A DNA stretch of 64,000 bases from Rhopalosiphum padi. Taxonomy: Eukaryota > Arthropoda > Insecta > Hemiptera > Aphididae. The position numbers and the translations under genes are program-made. Shown here one piece after another: positions 34,819 to 47,635 of this stretch (positions are counted from its first letter, which is position 1; each line of letters opens with the position of its first letter). The DNA lies in contig NC_083597.1 of assembly GCF_020882245.1 (NCBI RefSeq), positions 10,884,581 through 10,948,580 of the forward strand, given 5' to 3'. Under the pieces are notes generated by a model that searched no databases, was not told the origin of the DNA, and saw nothing but the letters and a program-made list of their open reading frames with translations.

Positions 34819-36480
34819 ACAATTCATAAATGGCGTTATTGACAAACATTTTATTTGGTTTTTTTGCAATATATATAGCCATATAGGCAATGAGGATGTC
34901 CTGAAAATCCTGTAGGTACTCCTGTCTCCTGTATCGCATGTACACGCGTACATTAGCCCAAGACGTATGTACCTTTTCGATTATATACATAATAATGCAA
35001 TAAAATAAATAACCATACCGTTTAACTGAAAACGAATTAAAATACTAGAGATAGTAATAAATTGCTTGATGACCGCGATGATAAAAATATTCGCGGGAAC
35101 ATCGAACGCAGTGAGGACATGTGCAGTGAGGTTGACTTGATGTATATAGTTAATATACTGAAATATTATGTTATTATGGTCGGAGTTTTTTCATCTGTGT
35201 ATATATAGTTTATATAGTTTCAATTATATATCGTATATATTATTTAATCCGTTACAGACTATATAGAGGTATTCATACACTCTACTGTACTTCAAATACG
35301 CCGACAAAAAGCGTAAGTCAAAGTTGTATACATAGGTACACATTTTACAACACTCATTGTCATAATCATATTATAATGTATCGGTTATTATTTTTTTTTT
35401 TTTATCTCGAATTCCGAACAATTTCGTTCTCTATATAGTATGATTACGTGCGAGTATACACGATCAGGCCTGCAGCTGCGCTTTACCGGTTTCGTGATAT
35501 AAATTTACGTAATAAAACTGTGATAGTGTGGTATCTAGATAATTTATTAATTTATATCGCTGAAAAAAATTGTCGCATACTCGCATGATATTTATTTTTT
35601 TCCTTGAAGCACCATCAGTCACCGTAATTATACAAGTATACGTTCGAATATTTCAACTGAATGTGCGGGCTATAATATATATTATACGTACATATATATA
35701 TATATATATATACGTATACACGACGGGACGACAACGTCGCGCGTTAATTGACTACACCGTCAAACCGAAATAAGGATACAACTATGTAATCATCGAGTGA
35801 TAAAAAGTAATTTTAAGCCCGTTTCACCGCGTGGACACGTCAAGTTCATATACGCGCTATATTATACTCCGACGAGGAACGCACCGCGTCGAAACCATCA
35901 TTTTATAACGTAAAGATTACTTACATTCTATACAAACAAAAAATGTTGATTAACTATCTGCGATGTAACCATCATGATATAGTAACACACTTAATAACAC
36001 TCAGACAAGTGGTCATTAATTGCGGGGACGTGTGGTTAGGTATATAAACAATCGAATGAGTCCAGGATCGTATCATGGTATATATATACGACGTGAAACA
36101 CAAATTGATCTATTTATGGTTTCCTTTAATAAATTTCATAAAACCACACTGCGTGTTTATAACTTTAACACCAAATAATTAGTAAAATACCCTTTAAGAT
36201 CACGCGTCTTATAGTCGTGTTTTTTTAATAAAACCCGCCCTTTTACCATTTCCTTGCAAATTAATAGAATTTGTATAAATATTATATTATATAGCATAAA
36301 TTCAAGTGATGGATTTATTATCAAGTATATGTGTATATAATAATGCTCGATTATTTTAATTTTAATAAGTTTATTCGGTTTATTGATTATAACTACATAT
36401 TTACGGATAAAGTGCTCAAAAACCAAATCCGTCCTACGTAATTTAACGCGAGGGATGTATACCTACTATAAATTATGCAT
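34819..36480. other. AT-rich stretch with (TA)n and modest CpG patches
   Basis: Includes a T tract (35390-35402), (TA)n at 35692-35711 and slightly CpG-richer sequence at about 35730-35910. The small frames at 35570-35773 and 36157-36426 are compositionally random. No gene is recognised. Confidence 0.5.
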
Positions 36481-36710
36481 AAATAGCAGTCGAGCGCCGG
36501 GAGCGGTCACCCATCCAAACGCGGTTGGCGACGGAACGCGCGTTCGTGACGCCGCGCACCGCTTTCTAATGTACATAATAACAATATAATAAAATGTGTG
36601 TCCGTATATATAGGTACGCGGTACACCGCACTACACGAGCACATTACGCCGCGACGAGCGCTCTTCTCGAGTATAATACGCCGCCGCCCAAGTCGCGCGT
36701 AAGAATAATA
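36481..36710. other. CpG-rich patch with 5S-like motif
   Basis: A compact CpG-rich block. On the minus strand it contains TTGGATGGGTGACCGC at 36503-36518. This resembles the 3' half of eukaryotic 5S rRNA, where a GGATGGG(T/A)GACCGC motif forms part of a conserved arm. The flanking sequence does not continue convincingly as 5S, so this may be a 5S-derived repeat fragment or coincidence. The 96-codon minus frame across the patch has no domain. Confidence 0.25.
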
Positions 36711-38321
36711 GAAATGGCATTGATATACTGACTTAGGTCCAATGATTATAGATATACAGATATAGGACTCATATCGATTCGTGCATATTATATACATACC
36801 TATATGACGACACCTGCATTATTAAAATGCTAACCGTATAGAACGACACGTGTCCACCTCGTCGTTAACGTAAGTATTCTGTTTTTTTTTCGCAAAAACA
36901 GAGTTGCGACAGTGTTTTGTCTGAAAACGGTCTAACCCCCTCTTATGGGCGTATTTGAAATTGTATCATTGGCCGTCGTACACACTGCCACGCATTTAAA
37001 CCTGCATGCTGCACCTGTCGTGTGCGACCGATTGCACATTTACTCGTATACGCGCTATTATTTACATTATATATAAGTAAATTATTACTATAAGTAGTAT
37101 CTACCTACCTTTACATAATATTGATTAATACTACCTAATGTGTAGTACTTACCTACGTATACGCATTATTATCTTGTATTCGTGTGATTTGTACCTACGT
37201 AGTCGTTTGCGATAAAAAAAAAATGTATTTCTTCAAACAAATATACAATAATATAATCCTCTGTAGGGTGTATTTTCAACGACAGCATGATTAATCGCGG
37301 CGGTATAACTATTTGCACGGACTGCACGATATATTGTCTCTCAAACGCTCAAGTACACGATGTGGTTAGTTCTCCGTCGTACACTGCCCATGCTTGTCCA
37401 TATACAAGCTCGCAAGTTTGTCGTAATAACTTGGACATTATTTAACGACAGGCTGTCATGTAATTCGTCGAACTTCCTTGAAAGATAAAAACAATTTTGA
37501 TTATTTCATAATACCATGCCTATATCAGTGAAGGTTTTTTTAATAAATTTCAGTCACACATGCGATAGGACTTACGTGAATGCTTAGAACAGTTCAACTC
37601 GTTCAAGTAAAACTGATAATAAACAATAAAACATATAAGTATAGTGTATTATAGAGACACAAATAAAAAGAAGAAAATTATGTCTCAACATGTCAAATGT
37701 AGATGATATAGGTAGTGGTCGCGAAGTTAAGTGTTATTTTTTCGACAAATTTTATGTTTCAAAAATCAATAAAAGGTATATCATATATTTGAACATTTTT
37801 TGCATATTATATACAAGAAACCTCCCCTAATGGAGGACACCTTCAAAAATGGACGTTTTTATTTGTTGGAACATGTTACAAACTTTCTGCAAGCTGAACA
37901 TTTTGAACAGCGGATAAAATGTCGGTATAATCGAGTGACCACGGTGTTTAGATTTTTTATAGCCACTGTGCGATAAAGCATTCGCGAAATTTACATTTAA
38001 AAAACATTTCATACTCGAAGTAATGTGTATCTCGCACATCAAAGTGTAAAACTGCAACGTCTGCAACACTGACGATCATCACATAATAATAATTTATATT
38101 TATGCGTGTATTATGTAGATTTATACATATATGAGACAATTTATAAGGACCTGTGAAGAATATACACCACTCCACCGCTACTATACACGCGCTGACTGTT
38201 GTACTCGACGAAATGAAAATGACAAATTCATACGATGACAGAGTTATAAAAAATATTAAAGTTAGCTTTTTAAAATTACGAACGTCTTATGATCTTAAAC
38301 TTCGAAAGTATTTATTGTATA
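36711..38321. other. Mixed AT-rich stretch, no gene called
   Basis: Moderately CpG-containing up to about 37420, then AT-rich. The minus frames at 37827-38069 and 37957-38175 have mixed composition but overlap each other and show no domain. CCTCCCCTAATGGAGGACAC at 37821-37840 resembles one terminal repeat of pogo/Tigger-like elements, without a partner. Confidence 0.4.
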
Positions 38322-38484
38322 CAGTATAGAATCCGCTTATTTGGGACACCACATAAAGGGGACAACCGCTTAATAGGGACAGATTTGCATAGTCTCGAAT
38401 GAATGTATCGTTTTTCCGGGACAGTCGGATAATGGGGACAAATGGATCACCGCCCAATGTGTCTCAATTAAGCGGATTCTACTG
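38322..38484. mobile_element. pogo-like (Tc1/mariner) MITE, 163 bp
   Basis: The left end is CAGTATAGAATCCGCTTA and the right end, in reverse complement, CAGTAGAATCCGCTTAATTG. They are inverted repeats of about 25 bp that differ by a 2-bp insertion and a few substitutions. TA dinucleotides flank both sides (38320-38321 and 38485-38486), as for Tc1/mariner insertions. Internal copies of CCGCTTAATAGGGACA and CGGATAATGGGGACA repeat the subterminal motif, as expected of transposase binding sites in pogo/Tigger elements. There is no transposase. Confidence 0.85.
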
Positions 38485-38486
38485 TA

Positions 38487-40413
38487 TATGTATTATATCT
38501 ATAGTCATAGGTATTATACAATAATAATAATATATATGTATCATACAATTGTATGAATATTATTATTACAATACATTTTATTATTATTTACCTAAAGTTG
38601 TATATTTATATTCTTAAATCTTAACATATAATAATATGACGGATATATAAATTTAGAACCAAATGTTTCTAGTACAGCAGTACGGATAATATATATTTAT
38701 CGCAAGTATAGATAAAATAAACAAACATTAAACGTATACCGTGAGATATTTGGAACATAAAAACGAATAAGTACGCTTTGTTTAAACGTCTTATAATATG
38801 TTTGTGTTTATTTCTTATATTGAGATATAAACTTATCTACTAAAATAAAATGAAGCTTATATTTATATACCGGTAAATAAAATATTAATACGTCTTAAGA
38901 CCTATGTTTAACATGATTATTGGTTAATGGTCAGTCAAGTTAAATATATAGAAATATATATATAAAGATCATGATACAGGAAACACTGGAAATTGGAATA
39001 GTCGATCAGATTTTGCCAATTGATACTTGATAGGTAGGATTTGCGTATATTGTACTGTAAATGGTTAATTTTTGGCTGCAAATCGTTATATATGAACAGG
39101 TTACATTTTTAAACTAATGGTGCAGGCAACCACCATATCATTCTTCTAGAAAACTTGCGACTTACAAGCTTTTATTCATCGAAAAATCTCTGTCACAGAT
39201 GCCAAGTCGGTCTCCGACCTATAGGAGATTCACTCAAAGCGAGTTACATCAGCCCCTATAGTAGTCCTAGTGTATACATGTTTATTATTGTTATAAATTA
39301 GATAACATAATAGATCATAGACAAAACATCGAATTTGGTAGACGATTCTAATTAGAATTTAATATTGAGTTTGTTATTATTAGTTTATTTTTATTTATTT
39401 ATCTTCCATTGGTTTTCTTTTATTCCTATTAATCCAACGACCAACATTAAAAAGGCACGATGTATACATTGTACGTATTAAATATTAAAATATAATATAT
39501 ATATTTCAAACATTATTCAATCTTATTATTATGGTGAGGAGGGCGTGACATCATAAAATAGTGTGAAGGGGGGCATGTCGCATGTACCACGAGATGTTGG
39601 AAACCCTTAGATTATAGAGTTATATAGAGAATGTCATAACTACAAAATGTGGTCACGATTCTATGTACCTATAGGCTATAATAAGTAACATTATATACAT
39701 TATATATACGTGGATAATGGATATACGTGGCTTACGTTTACAGATAAATTTTAATTTTTTTTTTTTGGAGTATAAAGTAATTTAGTTGCAGTAGTATAAA
39801 AGCTACATCGGCGTTCTATTTTCTACTCGGATTATAAAACAGATAATTTATAGGTTATAAAATTTGTTAATATAACTCACTGTCAAAGCACATTATCCAC
39901 TTACTGACTAATGAGAGAAAGGATTGTTTCACGAACTTGGAGGTTATCCAATTCGTGCGCAAGAGTTATCAATCAAAAGAGTCGTGGCATAAGAATCGTC
40001 TTTCGTCAATGACGTGAAAAATTTAAAACTATACTAATGTATTTTTTCCACCTAAAAACTATTCACGGGGTTATATTTGAACATATTTATATACATAATA
40101 TCGTGTTTATCATTTTTCAATAGGAATGGGATTTCAATGCACTTTGACTTTATATTATCTGTTAATATTTATTTATAGGTCTGCAGGTCTTAGTTTTATT
40201 GCAATGCAATTCCGTTTCATATTATGTATACTATCGAGTGTTATCTTATCGCACATATCACTGAGGAGTACCTATATGTATAATTAAATATAATTGAATT
40301 GCATTTATTGAGAATTTTTCTCATAATTACTAATAACAAGTTATTAACTTATAATAACATTAATAACCATATAACATAATATTATAATGTAGTTAACACA
40401 AAAAAAAAACACG
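38487..40413. other. AT-rich stretch with one unusual segment
   Basis: Mostly AT-rich. At about 39120-39285 a higher-complexity block includes, on the minus strand, GGAGACCGACTTGGCATC followed 20-30 bp later by GATGAATAAAAG, which contains a poly(A) signal. It might be an LTR or LINE 3' fragment. A G-rich bit is at 39536-39600. A coding-like plus frame around 39898-40014 includes DCFTNLEVIQFVRKSYQS but has no recognised domain. Confidence 0.4.
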
Positions 40414-40506
40414 ATGTTTCGAGGCATTTTCTGTTGCGCCGTTCTCAATGCCGGAGCCGCATTAATTTGCTTCGTCGCGATTAATAGCTGCACCCGGACG
40501 TCCCAG
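40414..40506 (+). CDS. Possible first exon with signal peptide
   Basis: ATG at 40414 has A at -3. It opens a GC-rich frame encoding MFRGIFCCAVLNAGAALIC and then FVAINSCTRTSQ: a short basic start and a long hydrophobic core, like a signal peptide or signal anchor. At 40506 the frame meets CCCAG|GTGTGA, a reasonable splice donor. Without splicing it stops three bases later (TGA 40510-40512). This is the layout of a first coding exon of a secreted or membrane protein. No downstream exon could be matched, and the hydrophobic run could be accidental. The GC content is well above the flanks. Confidence 0.3.
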
Positions 40507-40512
40507 GTGTGA

Positions 40513-43064
40513 CGGCGGTAATGATTGTAACTATTATTATTATTATCATCATCGTCGTCGTCATTAACGTCATTCTATATACTATACGTATATACATTGC
40601 ACGGGCAACAGGCTTATTGACTTATATAGCTCGAATTAAAAGCAATATTAACGATTAAACCGCAGTTTTGTATTGGCCGGTATAAGCCCGCTGCGTATCT
40701 CTGCAGTAAAACACGATGGAAATAACAGATCGGATTGTGTCGGCAGCAGCAGTACCCATCATTAATAGGAAATAAAATATAAGCACGCACTATGCCTCGA
40801 AATCGGCGTGTGGCGTGGATTGTAAGAACTAAAAAGCCCGCGAGTGTTGAAACATAAAACGGGAATATATATTATAGGTGTCAACCGCCATCGTAGTTTG
40901 TTTTAAAAATGATACAAAATAGTCTATTACGTACAAAAGCGGCTACTGTATATATTATGGTATATGTATTATATAGTTATATACCTATATAAAACGGCAC
41001 GTTGCGGTGACGATAATATATCTATATAACCTATACGCGATGTTTTAATGACGGCAATAAAACCATTTATTACACGTGTGTGAGTGTATTTTATGTTTAT
41101 GTATATTATATATATTGTATGTATAGTCACAGCTTGCGCATCAAGTCCTAACTAGAAATTAATGGCGTCAAACGCGTAATTTGTCGTTTTAAAAAGGCAC
41201 AAAATTCATCTGATTATGTTAAGTAGATTTACCATAAATAGCTAGGTGTACCCACGAGTGTATATAGTAAGCACTTGTTGTAGAGATGAATAATGATTTA
41301 AGTGATATTGTACGAACTGTTCGATTACTATTATTATTATTATTATTACTATTATATACCAAATTGAATCAACCTGCAACGACAATTATAATAATGAGTA
41401 TTATAACCTTTGTTTAAAAAAAAATTTTACGAAGAGCGATTAGGAAAATAAAAATGAAAATATTGCCAGAGAAAATGTATATCATTTTTCCGTATTTGTT
41501 TGTGATAGTCCAATTAACTAGGTATTTTTGTTAATGTGAGTTCGGGTTTAGATTGCTCTCTAAAATCAAGATTTGTAACATTATTATATACCTAATATAC
41601 GTACTTAACTAAATGTATCAATATAGATATAAAAAATATTAGATATTTAACAATTATATACATGGATATAACAAAGCCTAAGATAATATTTATATTTTTA
41701 CAACATCCTTAAAAAAATTGTATAGCATATAATGTCTACAAATTGTAATAAAAATGATCCATTTTTCACGTATTAATGTATAATGCATATATATTATTCT
41801 ATCATATTTTAAATGTAAAAACAAAAAAAAAACGAAAAATGCATGCCTTTTATGGAATATTTAAACGAAAATATTGCAGTAAAAGGTTAGAGCTATATGT
41901 AGTCATGTTGTACTCCTAATTTCATGTGATTTTTTTTTTTTTTAACAAACACAATGTGTAAATATATTGAAAATGTAATGGATATATTTAAAAATAAGAC
42001 CAATAAAAAATGATTTATAGCTTATGGATAATATAATCAATTTTTTTTTTTAATTATAAGATATTTCTATTTCACATTACGATTATGGTTTGAAAATTAT
42101 TGGTACCTATAAAATTAAACTGTAAAATGTTATTGCATTATATTTTTTATTTTATAATCTGCAATACTATAATATTATATAATATTTAATTAAACAACTG
42201 ATCTCATCGTTTAAATATATATTACTACATATTATACAAATACCTTTATAGTAAAATGTATAGATAAATACGTAAACTGCGGTATAATTATGAGTACAAC
42301 GTGTTTTTAAAAAATAAATAAATATGAAATCTTAATAAAAAGTTGCACTCCTTATCGGTCATTTGTTGACATGTTCTGTTATAAAGCATATATAATTTAT
42401 GTATTGTTATGCAAATAAAACTTGGTAAACGACGACAGCAGGTGACGAAGCGTGAAATACAAAACGAGTATAATATTTTTACGCCCGTCTGTATTGGTTG
42501 CACATAATAATATTATTACACTGCATTGGACTGGACTTCATGACAGTATGGTTTTTTAAATTTTTTTTTTTTTGTGAAACGTCCAATGTATAATACTATT
42601 AAGATAACCATCGCGAGACCGCTTGCACGTGCACAGTTTGTACGGTTTTGTGCGGTATCCTATAATCTTGACGGACGGATGTCCCTTGACAATAAATTGC
42701 ATTACATCCAACTGTTATCAGTTTTGTATGTACAATGTACATGCATTAATACATTATATTATGTCAGTATATGATATTGTAATTTATATTAGGATAAATC
42801 TATATAGTTTCACAGAATGTTGCCATTTATTCTATTACCTATTGTTAAACATCTCACAGTAAAAGATATATTTATTACTTATATTTATTTCATAATAATA
42901 TACATCTACCTATATAATTTTTATTTTTTAAATAATTTGTTATTAAACTTATTACGTATTATTATCGTATACTAAATAATCACTTAGACATTTTTAATTA
43001 TAATATATAGTTATTGAATGAGTCATAATAATAACCGTTTAAATACTTATACTTATTAAACATT
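40513..43064. other. CpG patch then AT-rich stretch
   Basis: Up to about 40860 the sequence stays moderately CpG-rich with ATTATTATTATCATCATCGTC-type trinucleotide variation (40535-40562). If the exon above is real this would be its first intron. Beyond that it is AT-rich, with a (TTA)n run at 41327-41354. A 62-codon ATG frame at 42586-42774 reads ITIARPLARAQFVRFCAVSY in part but has no recognised domain or signals. Confidence 0.4.
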
Positions 43065-43072
43065 ATAGTATA

Positions 43073-44242
43073 CAGTGGCGTACATTCAAATTTGCTCTGG
43101 GAGGGGTTTAAAAAAATAACTAACACTAAAACCTTCTCTTTAAAACTACCCATTTTTCTAGCAATCAAACACATTACACGTATAAATATTAATAGGCAAA
43201 ATAGCAAAACAAATACAAAGGTTTACATAACTCATGAGTCATGACTGTTAAATACTATTTAATATGCACATAATATATACGAGTACAGAATATTATATAT
43301 TATATTATTAATTATTTATAATAAAAATTCTAGTCTCCTTTCAGCCATGATTACTATTTATTTTACCTTCAAAACCTAAAATATATCGAATGATAATGAT
43401 AATAAAACATTATTGCCTATATATTATGATATAATATTATTGTTATCGGCGATCGACGATGCACGACGTCGTCATTTCGGGAAAAAATAAATACCAATAC
43501 TAAAATCTAAAATCTAAAACTACTAAACTTAAAAATACGATATATACTATATGTGTATGCATATTAACTTTACTGATATAAAAAAAAAAAATCATTAATT
43601 TGCCCAGTCGTGTGTGTTTATAATTAATTTTAATGTTTAATGTTTTGTTAATAAACAATTTTAATGTTATAAACTCTAACTAATCTTATCTAAATACTTA
43701 CCTATGATTTATGGAGTTCAATGAATAGTTATTAGTTTTTGACATAAACTTCTCCAACGGCAGAATAAAACAGAATGAACGAAAAATTCATAATTATATT
43801 TAACGAAAATGTTTAACATGATCATTTACGATAGTGCTATAAAAATAGAAACCATTTCACCGTATTATTGTTCACGCGAAATTTTATGATTAAAACGTAA
43901 TCGGTTTTTTCTCCGTTGTCCGATCGAGTCAGTCGAGATAACGACAATATTAATATGTATTTTTGTCTGCACGCAACTAACTGACTGTGTACAATCAAAA
44001 TTTTATGACATTTAATGTCTATTTTGATTGATATATGGCACCCATAATTTCGTTATAAAATTTTTTTTCGTTTTTGGTAAAGTATAGTGTATACACAATA
44101 GTCATATTATTATGACGTATTATGACGTATGTTTGTGTATACACGGATGATTAATAACAAAAAATTCACCAATAATATCAATGTTTTTTGGTCCTGGAGG
44201 GGTTTGAACCAGAACCCCCCCCCCCCCGTATGTACGCCACTG
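43073..44242. mobile_element. hAT-like non-autonomous element, 1170 bp
   Basis: The left end CAGTGGCGTACAT and right end ATGTACGCCACTG are perfect 13-bp inverted repeats. They are flanked by an exact 8-bp duplication, ATAGTATA at 43065-43072 and 44243-44250. A GGAGGGGTTT motif lies close to each end in the same orientation, and a 13-base C run adjoins the right end (44215-44227). No transposase frame is visible. At 1.17 kb it is longer than a typical MITE, so it may be an internally deleted element or one carrying captured sequence. The intact duplication argues for a single insertion of the whole block. Confidence 0.88.
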
Positions 44243-44250
44243 ATAGTATA

Positions 44251-45601
44251 TATAATATATATTATAGATATAGGAATAAAAGATTGATAATTTTATAGAA
44301 AAGTAATTTACTACATCAAATTTATTTTTTTTACTTTTTTAAAAACATTTTTTAATACATTTGTTATCAATATGTTATCATATTTAGGTACATATTACAC
44401 ATATATATTATAATAGTATAGGTATCACTTGAAATAATATGTATATTCCAATTTCCAGTCAAACGAAATAGGTAATTCATAATGAACATATCAAATTATA
44501 ATATTATATAGGTATAAGGTATAGATAAATAATTAAAAAGCTCAACATTCAATCACTATAATCCCTTAACACACGGGCATATTATATTCGATGACATAAT
44601 CGTGCATGTATTCACTATTCACGCTATTCGGTATGTGACTTCTACAGTTCTATACATAATAATATAATTATACTTGGCCAGCTCGTTATTCGTGTGCGTT
44701 CTATTTTTGGATGTATATTCGGACCCCTAAATGCTGCATGTACCTCGTTACGCGGGTTATTAATAATACACGCGTGTGCGAGCATCGGCTGCTGCAAGTA
44801 CGATGATGATTGGGGTGACGAGTACGTGTGTGCTGCGCCCGGAAGAATGCGTTTAAAAATCACAAATATAGATCCAATTAGTATACGGCTAAAAAAGGCA
44901 TTGCCATTAAATGTAATGCTGCGCACGCGCGCACACACACGTCATATATTGCATATGTGAGTATAACAGTGTGTATATTGTACATCAGTATATCACTATT
45001 GAACTATATATAGTATACTAAAGTAGTACCTATGTATGGTTTCAGAAAAATTTACGTGCAGCCCCGCCTTGTCAATTTACTCTGAATTTTATCATCATAA
45101 TATGCTCTCTTGTTTCCAAAAAACGCAATCCGCCATACTATGTATATATAGAATAATTAGCCAATTATTTTTACCCCGATTTTTAATTTAATAACGAATT
45201 CATTCAAATTCAAATTCTAAGAATTTTTAAATATATACTTAAAGACTCTATTTTCAAATCCTTGGGATTTTTTTTTTATTACTTATAAACAGTGTTCTGT
45301 GGTGATACGAATTTCGACTTTTTTTCTGGACCTCTTTTTTACTGTAAATTATTTAGTGGATAATTTTTTTTTTTAATTTTGATGTAATATTACCTAATTT
45401 GATATTTAAACGAATATTTTTTCAATTATTACTGATTATACTACTATAAGGATAAAAATCCATAAAAACGATTTTACAATAATATAAAATAAATGTAAGT
45501 AATACCTATGCACGGATCATTTTTAAGAAATCATTAATGGTAATTGATTAATATTAATTACTTAAATTAATAATAAATAAAGTGGTTCAAAAAAATCTTT
45601 T
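44251..45601. other. AT-rich with a CpG-richer patch
   Basis: The patch at 44680-44960 has overlapping frames on both strands: plus 44694-44960, including GCCKYDDDWGDEYVCAAPGR, and minus 44642-44938. Neither has a domain. It could be an untranslated exon or promoter. The remainder is AT-rich, with T tracts at 45269-45279 and 45365-45377. Confidence 0.4.
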
Positions 45602-45603
45602 TA

Positions 45604-46083
45604 CAGTAGAGCGTTGATTATTCGCACTAATTGAAACCGAAGGGATGTGGATAAACAAAATACAAACATTTTTGTATTTATATAAAATAATAATCAATTT
45701 TTCTTTGCACTTCCAATAAACTTCTTTTTTCACTGTAAAATCCTTTATTCTTTTTAATAATAAAAATTCGGTTGAATTAGACTCTAGTTATTGTTCATAC
45801 ACTTTTTTCTGTTATTTCGGTTTTTGTTTCATACATTATATTTTAATTTAAAAGTGCGAACTGTGTACTCGATCGCGTTTACAAACCAACTTAATTTAAG
45901 ATTCCATGCATATCTATACGACTATACATTAAAGTGAGCTGTAGTAGATACTAAAATAATTTTGCATTCCATAATATGTGTACACGATAAAACGAACATA
46001 ACGAATGATAAAAATATTAAATTATATTAAATTACGAGTAAATTAAAAATGAATTGACGTGTGAAAAAATCAACGCTCCACTG
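45604..46083. mobile_element. pogo-like (Tc1/mariner) element, 480 bp
   Basis: TTACAGTAGAGCGTTGATT at the left and, in reverse complement, TTACAGTGGAGCGTTGATT at the right match at 18 of 19 positions. The outermost TA on each side (45602-45603, 46084-46085) is the expected target duplication. Inside the left end, ATTCGCACTAATTGAAACC and GTGGATAAAC resemble the subterminal motifs of pogo/Tigger elements. No transposase is present. A third copy of the terminal motif lies at 48382. Confidence 0.85.
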
Positions 46084-46085
46084 TA

Positions 46086-47414
46086 ATTTAAAAATATGGT
46101 CTTAAAATATATATAATTGAAAATTCCAAAAATCAGATGTATTGAATAACTGCATAATTGAGGAAATAGGGGGTGAGCATGTTTGATGAATCACCTTGTT
46201 TATATTATAAAGGTACATAACCGTTCGTATAATATATGCTTTTTTGAAGCACGAGAAATAATAATAATCCTGTGCGTTATTGTTATATATATATATATGT
46301 ACGATAACGACGTATACACACATACAAACGCATAATGAATACATCTTCTAAAGATTATGTATCGAATCCCCCATACCTCATCTGTTGCAGGTCCGTGTTT
46401 CAGAATCAACATGTATTATTATCCCCACTATTTTTGTCACGTGAAATTATCAACACCAGTGTATAATATGAAGTGATTATCCGAAAAACAAATCGTGTCG
46501 TGTATATAATATTCGAAATGCTAAATAATATTATAGTACTTTACGAGTTTCAGTATAAAGACTACGCGGTATATATACATAAACCGCGGGACATTCCTCC
46601 GGTCGGATTGTCGGAACATATAATATATTATATAATTATATCATTGTATAGAGCGTTAGCCTATCTTTCAAGTCTGTGTGATATAACACGAGAAATACGA
46701 CTTAGAACCGCGTATATCCCATTGTGTATATTTAGTAGGTATAATACATATATTATAATGTTACATAATACACCACCGTCCGCTTCACATGAAATAAGTA
46801 CACGATACGGACAATGCGACAACGGTATATATTATATTATAGGTATACCTACTGAGTATATACATAAAGCACTTATAAGCATTTATATAATCTAACTAAT
46901 GCTCGTCCAGGCCCAACTCTTTTCAATGCGCATATGAATGCATGATGATGGTAGTTACATATTATGTACATAGTATATACCTATATATAAGTATTATATA
47001 TATATATGCACTGTTAAACGTCTATTATATATACCTACATTATTTGCATGCAGAAAAATGCCAATGTGCAGGTAATATAACTACGTGATAAAGTTATTAT
47101 AAATTGAGCTTTTATATAATATAGTAATTATAGAATAATATAGTACCTATCTTAAATTTGATTTTGAGGCATAATAAAATTATCAAGAATAACGCAATTG
47201 CAATTTGAAATTTTTTTTCTTAGTACTATTCCGCGCGTGCTTTTATATCGGTTATCCTATTATCACTTCGAATTTAGAGCTTCGTTTTGTCGTTGTTCGT
47301 CCGTTGGTTCGAAGTATTAAGTAAATTTCTACTTGGCATTCTTGATAAATATAGTATATTATATACCACGGCACTACGCTGCAATAAAAATATAAATTTA
47401 TGGTTATATATGAT
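46086..47414. other. AT-rich gene-free stretch
   Basis: A 140-codon plus frame at 46473-46895 is the longest here. It is rich in Ile and Tyr from TA-rich sequence and crosses TATAGGTA-type motifs, so I do not call it a gene. Overlapping minus frames at 46102-46412 are also unconvincing. Confidence 0.45.
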
Positions 47415-47635
47415 CATAAAATTGGCCGTTCGAGTGATGGTGGTAAAGAATTCTGGATGTTTGCTGAAGAAGTTCACGAATCAAAAAGATCATCTAACAG
47501 GGATATCTGCTGATATTTTAAATAAAACTTGCAAAAATATAATAAGAAAAAGCTGATATAGAAGCAATAGAAAATAATTCATACAATGCATCAGGAATGT
47601 CAGTAAAAAGTAAAAACGTCAATTCAGAGAAATAA
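47415..47635 (+). pseudogene. Possible frameshifted coding remnant, unknown
   Basis: Three successive frames look protein-like. One runs from ATG 47415 to TGA 47513 (IGRSSDGGKEFWMFAEEVHE), an overlapping one ends at 47556 (LTGISADILNKTCKNI), and one ends at TAA 47635 (IEAIENNSYNASGMSVKS). Together they could be a decayed gene or transposon ORF with two frameshifts. No domain is recognised and stitching frames after the fact invites false positives. Confidence 0.15.

Noticed and set aside
46473..46895. 140-codon ORF
   Set aside because: Dominated by Ile and Tyr from TA-rich DNA, crosses TATAGGTA-type motifs, no domain.
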